Below, piece by piece: positions 63,401 to 64,000 of a DNA stretch of 64,000 nucleotides. The DNA comes from Microbispora sp. NBC_01189 (GTDB lineage: Bacteria; Actinomycetota; Actinomycetes; Streptosporangiales; Streptosporangiaceae), in NCBI RefSeq assembly GCF_036010665.1, contig NZ_CP108581.1:875501-939500 (forward strand), given 5' to 3'. Numbering within the stretch: position 1 is the stretch's first letter; each line of letters begins with the position of its first letter. Made by a program: the position numbers and the translations under genes. The notes beneath the pieces were generated by a model, which ran no database searches, had not been told where the DNA came from, and saw nothing but the letters and a program-made list of their open reading frames with translations.

Positions 63401-64000
63401 TTATCGTTCTTCGCCTGCCCGGTCGAGGTCGAACGGGTCGGCGGGCTCACCGGTCACCGCGTCGAGGGGCCCCTGCGCCAGCCTGGTCACCGCAGCGGGT
63501 GACGGCGGCGCGAAGCCTGCCACGAGACGCAGCCCCATGAGCACGTCATCGGGTCGTACGGCAGGTGTTTCGTGCCGAACAACCATACGAAGTATGACAC
63601 ACGGCTGAACAGGCTCCTGACCTGCCGTCTTCTCCGGCCCCTCCACGACGGTCAGCGTACGCACCGCGTGGCGGGCGTCGAACCGCCGCATTCCCTTCTT
63701 GGTCAGGCGTTCCACCTCGACGTGGCCGGCCGAGAGGAACTCCTTCACCGCCCGCTCGGCCTCCCCCGGTTCGGCTCCCGGGAGCCGCAACTCCCAGACC
63801 GAGCCCTCCAGCCGGTCCGCCAGGCCGCCGTCCCGCGCCTCGACCACGTCGAGCACGTCCAGGCCCGGCGGCAGCGAGGCGTCGAGGTCGTCGCGCACCC
63901 GGCGTGGATCGCACGCCCGGTTGACGCCGATCTCCAGGTATTCGGCCTCGCTCGCCACCCCGGTGGGGGCGGCGCCCGCGTAGGAGATCTTCGGGTGCGG
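63401..64000 (-). CDS. TIGR03936/DUF2344 protein, C-terminal part (cut by window edge)
   Basis: 200 codons are visible; the reading frame continues past the right edge, where HPKISYAGAAPTGVASEAEY is the family motif. TIGR03936 (DUF2344) proteins accompany a radical-SAM protein, usually encoded directly upstream and outside this window. Role in tRNA or metabolite modification is suspected, not shown. It precedes rne by about 100 bases on the same strand. Confidence 0.88.
   Translation of the reverse strand, partial: PHPKISYAGAAPTGVASEAEYLEIGVNRACDPRRVRDDLDASLPPGLDVLDVVEARDGGLADRLEGSVWELRLPGAEPGEAERAVKEFLSAGHVEVERLTKKGMRRFDARHAVRTLTVVEGPEKTAGQEPVQPCVILRMVVRHETPAVRPDDVLMGLRLVAGFAPPSPAAVTRLAQGPLDAVTGEPADPFDLDRAGEER

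Noticed and set aside
60499-63540. 1013-codon open frame antisense to rne
   Set aside because: Shadow of the rne coding bias; no domain and no start signals.

Overview
The window is chromosomal DNA from a very GC-rich, high-codon-bias actinobacterium. Gene content (tmsA/tmsB lipid genes, DUF4192, DUF1707, DUF222-HNH, GuaB1, SpoIIE-type phosphatases) and the order rne-rplU-rpmA-obgE-proB-proA next to nadD-rsfS suggest the Streptosporangiales (inferred; no 16S is present). No integrase, transposase, CRISPR array or rRNA was seen. About 58 protein genes and three tRNA genes are supported.

1-9.8 kb: the 5' part of leuS and a proline-rich membrane protein, then a lipid block. A cytochrome P450 and an acyl-CoA ligase diverge across a 16-bp palindromic operator. 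tmsB/tmsA make 10-methyl branched fatty acids, and an alpha-methylacyl-CoA racemase diverges from tmsA. Together they look like a unit for making and breaking down methyl-branched fatty acids.

9.8-24.7 kb: housekeeping and conserved actinobacterial genes. These are a GyrI-like domain protein, GuaB1 (GMP reductase family), a stress-type membrane protein, an FKBP, a GT39-like membrane protein, ATP-dependent ligase LigB, DUF1707 and DUF4192 proteins, an EI24 protein, Maf, a second proline-rich membrane protein, a PTH2-type peptidyl-tRNA hydrolase coupled to an MFS permease, and an AraC/DJ-1 regulator.

24.7-27.5 kb: a GAF-SpoIIE-HATPase phosphatase and a methyltransferase lie between two identical tRNA-Ala(GGC) genes. 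A third identical copy is at 49.5 kb. Each has its own promoter on the minus strand.

27.5-37.25 kb: an L-arabinose locus read leftward: LacI-type repressor, furanose-type (YtfQ-like) binding lipoprotein, double ABC ATPase, two permeases, araB, araD, araA. Junctions from the ATPase to araA are 4-bp overlaps except permease-araB. Copies of a TGTTAGCGCTAACA-like operator sit before the repressor, before the binding protein and at the araB start. Two more sit before a rightward promoter that no longer feeds a recognisable gene.

37.25-41.7 kb: a likely inserted or rearranged block with a DUF222-HNH protein swollen by about 300 low-complexity residues and a paralogous LacI regulator. Both prefer G-ending codons, unlike their neighbours. 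The block is bracketed by direct CGTTAACAG motifs.

41.7-50.8 kb: EamA and MFS exporters, dienelactone hydrolase, SRPBCC protein, two small membrane proteins, a YbdK-type ligase divergent from a Dyp peroxidase, tRNA-Ala copy 3, a histidine phosphatase and rsfS.

50.8-64 kb: a small His-tailed ORF, nadD divergent from an M48 protease, a membrane Ser/Thr kinase divergent from an atypical NarL-type regulator, then proA, proB, obgE, rpmA, rplU, rne and the 3' part of a TIGR03936/DUF2344 gene, all leftward. At least six genes appear to be leaderless, with a -10 hexamer 6-8 nt before the start codon.
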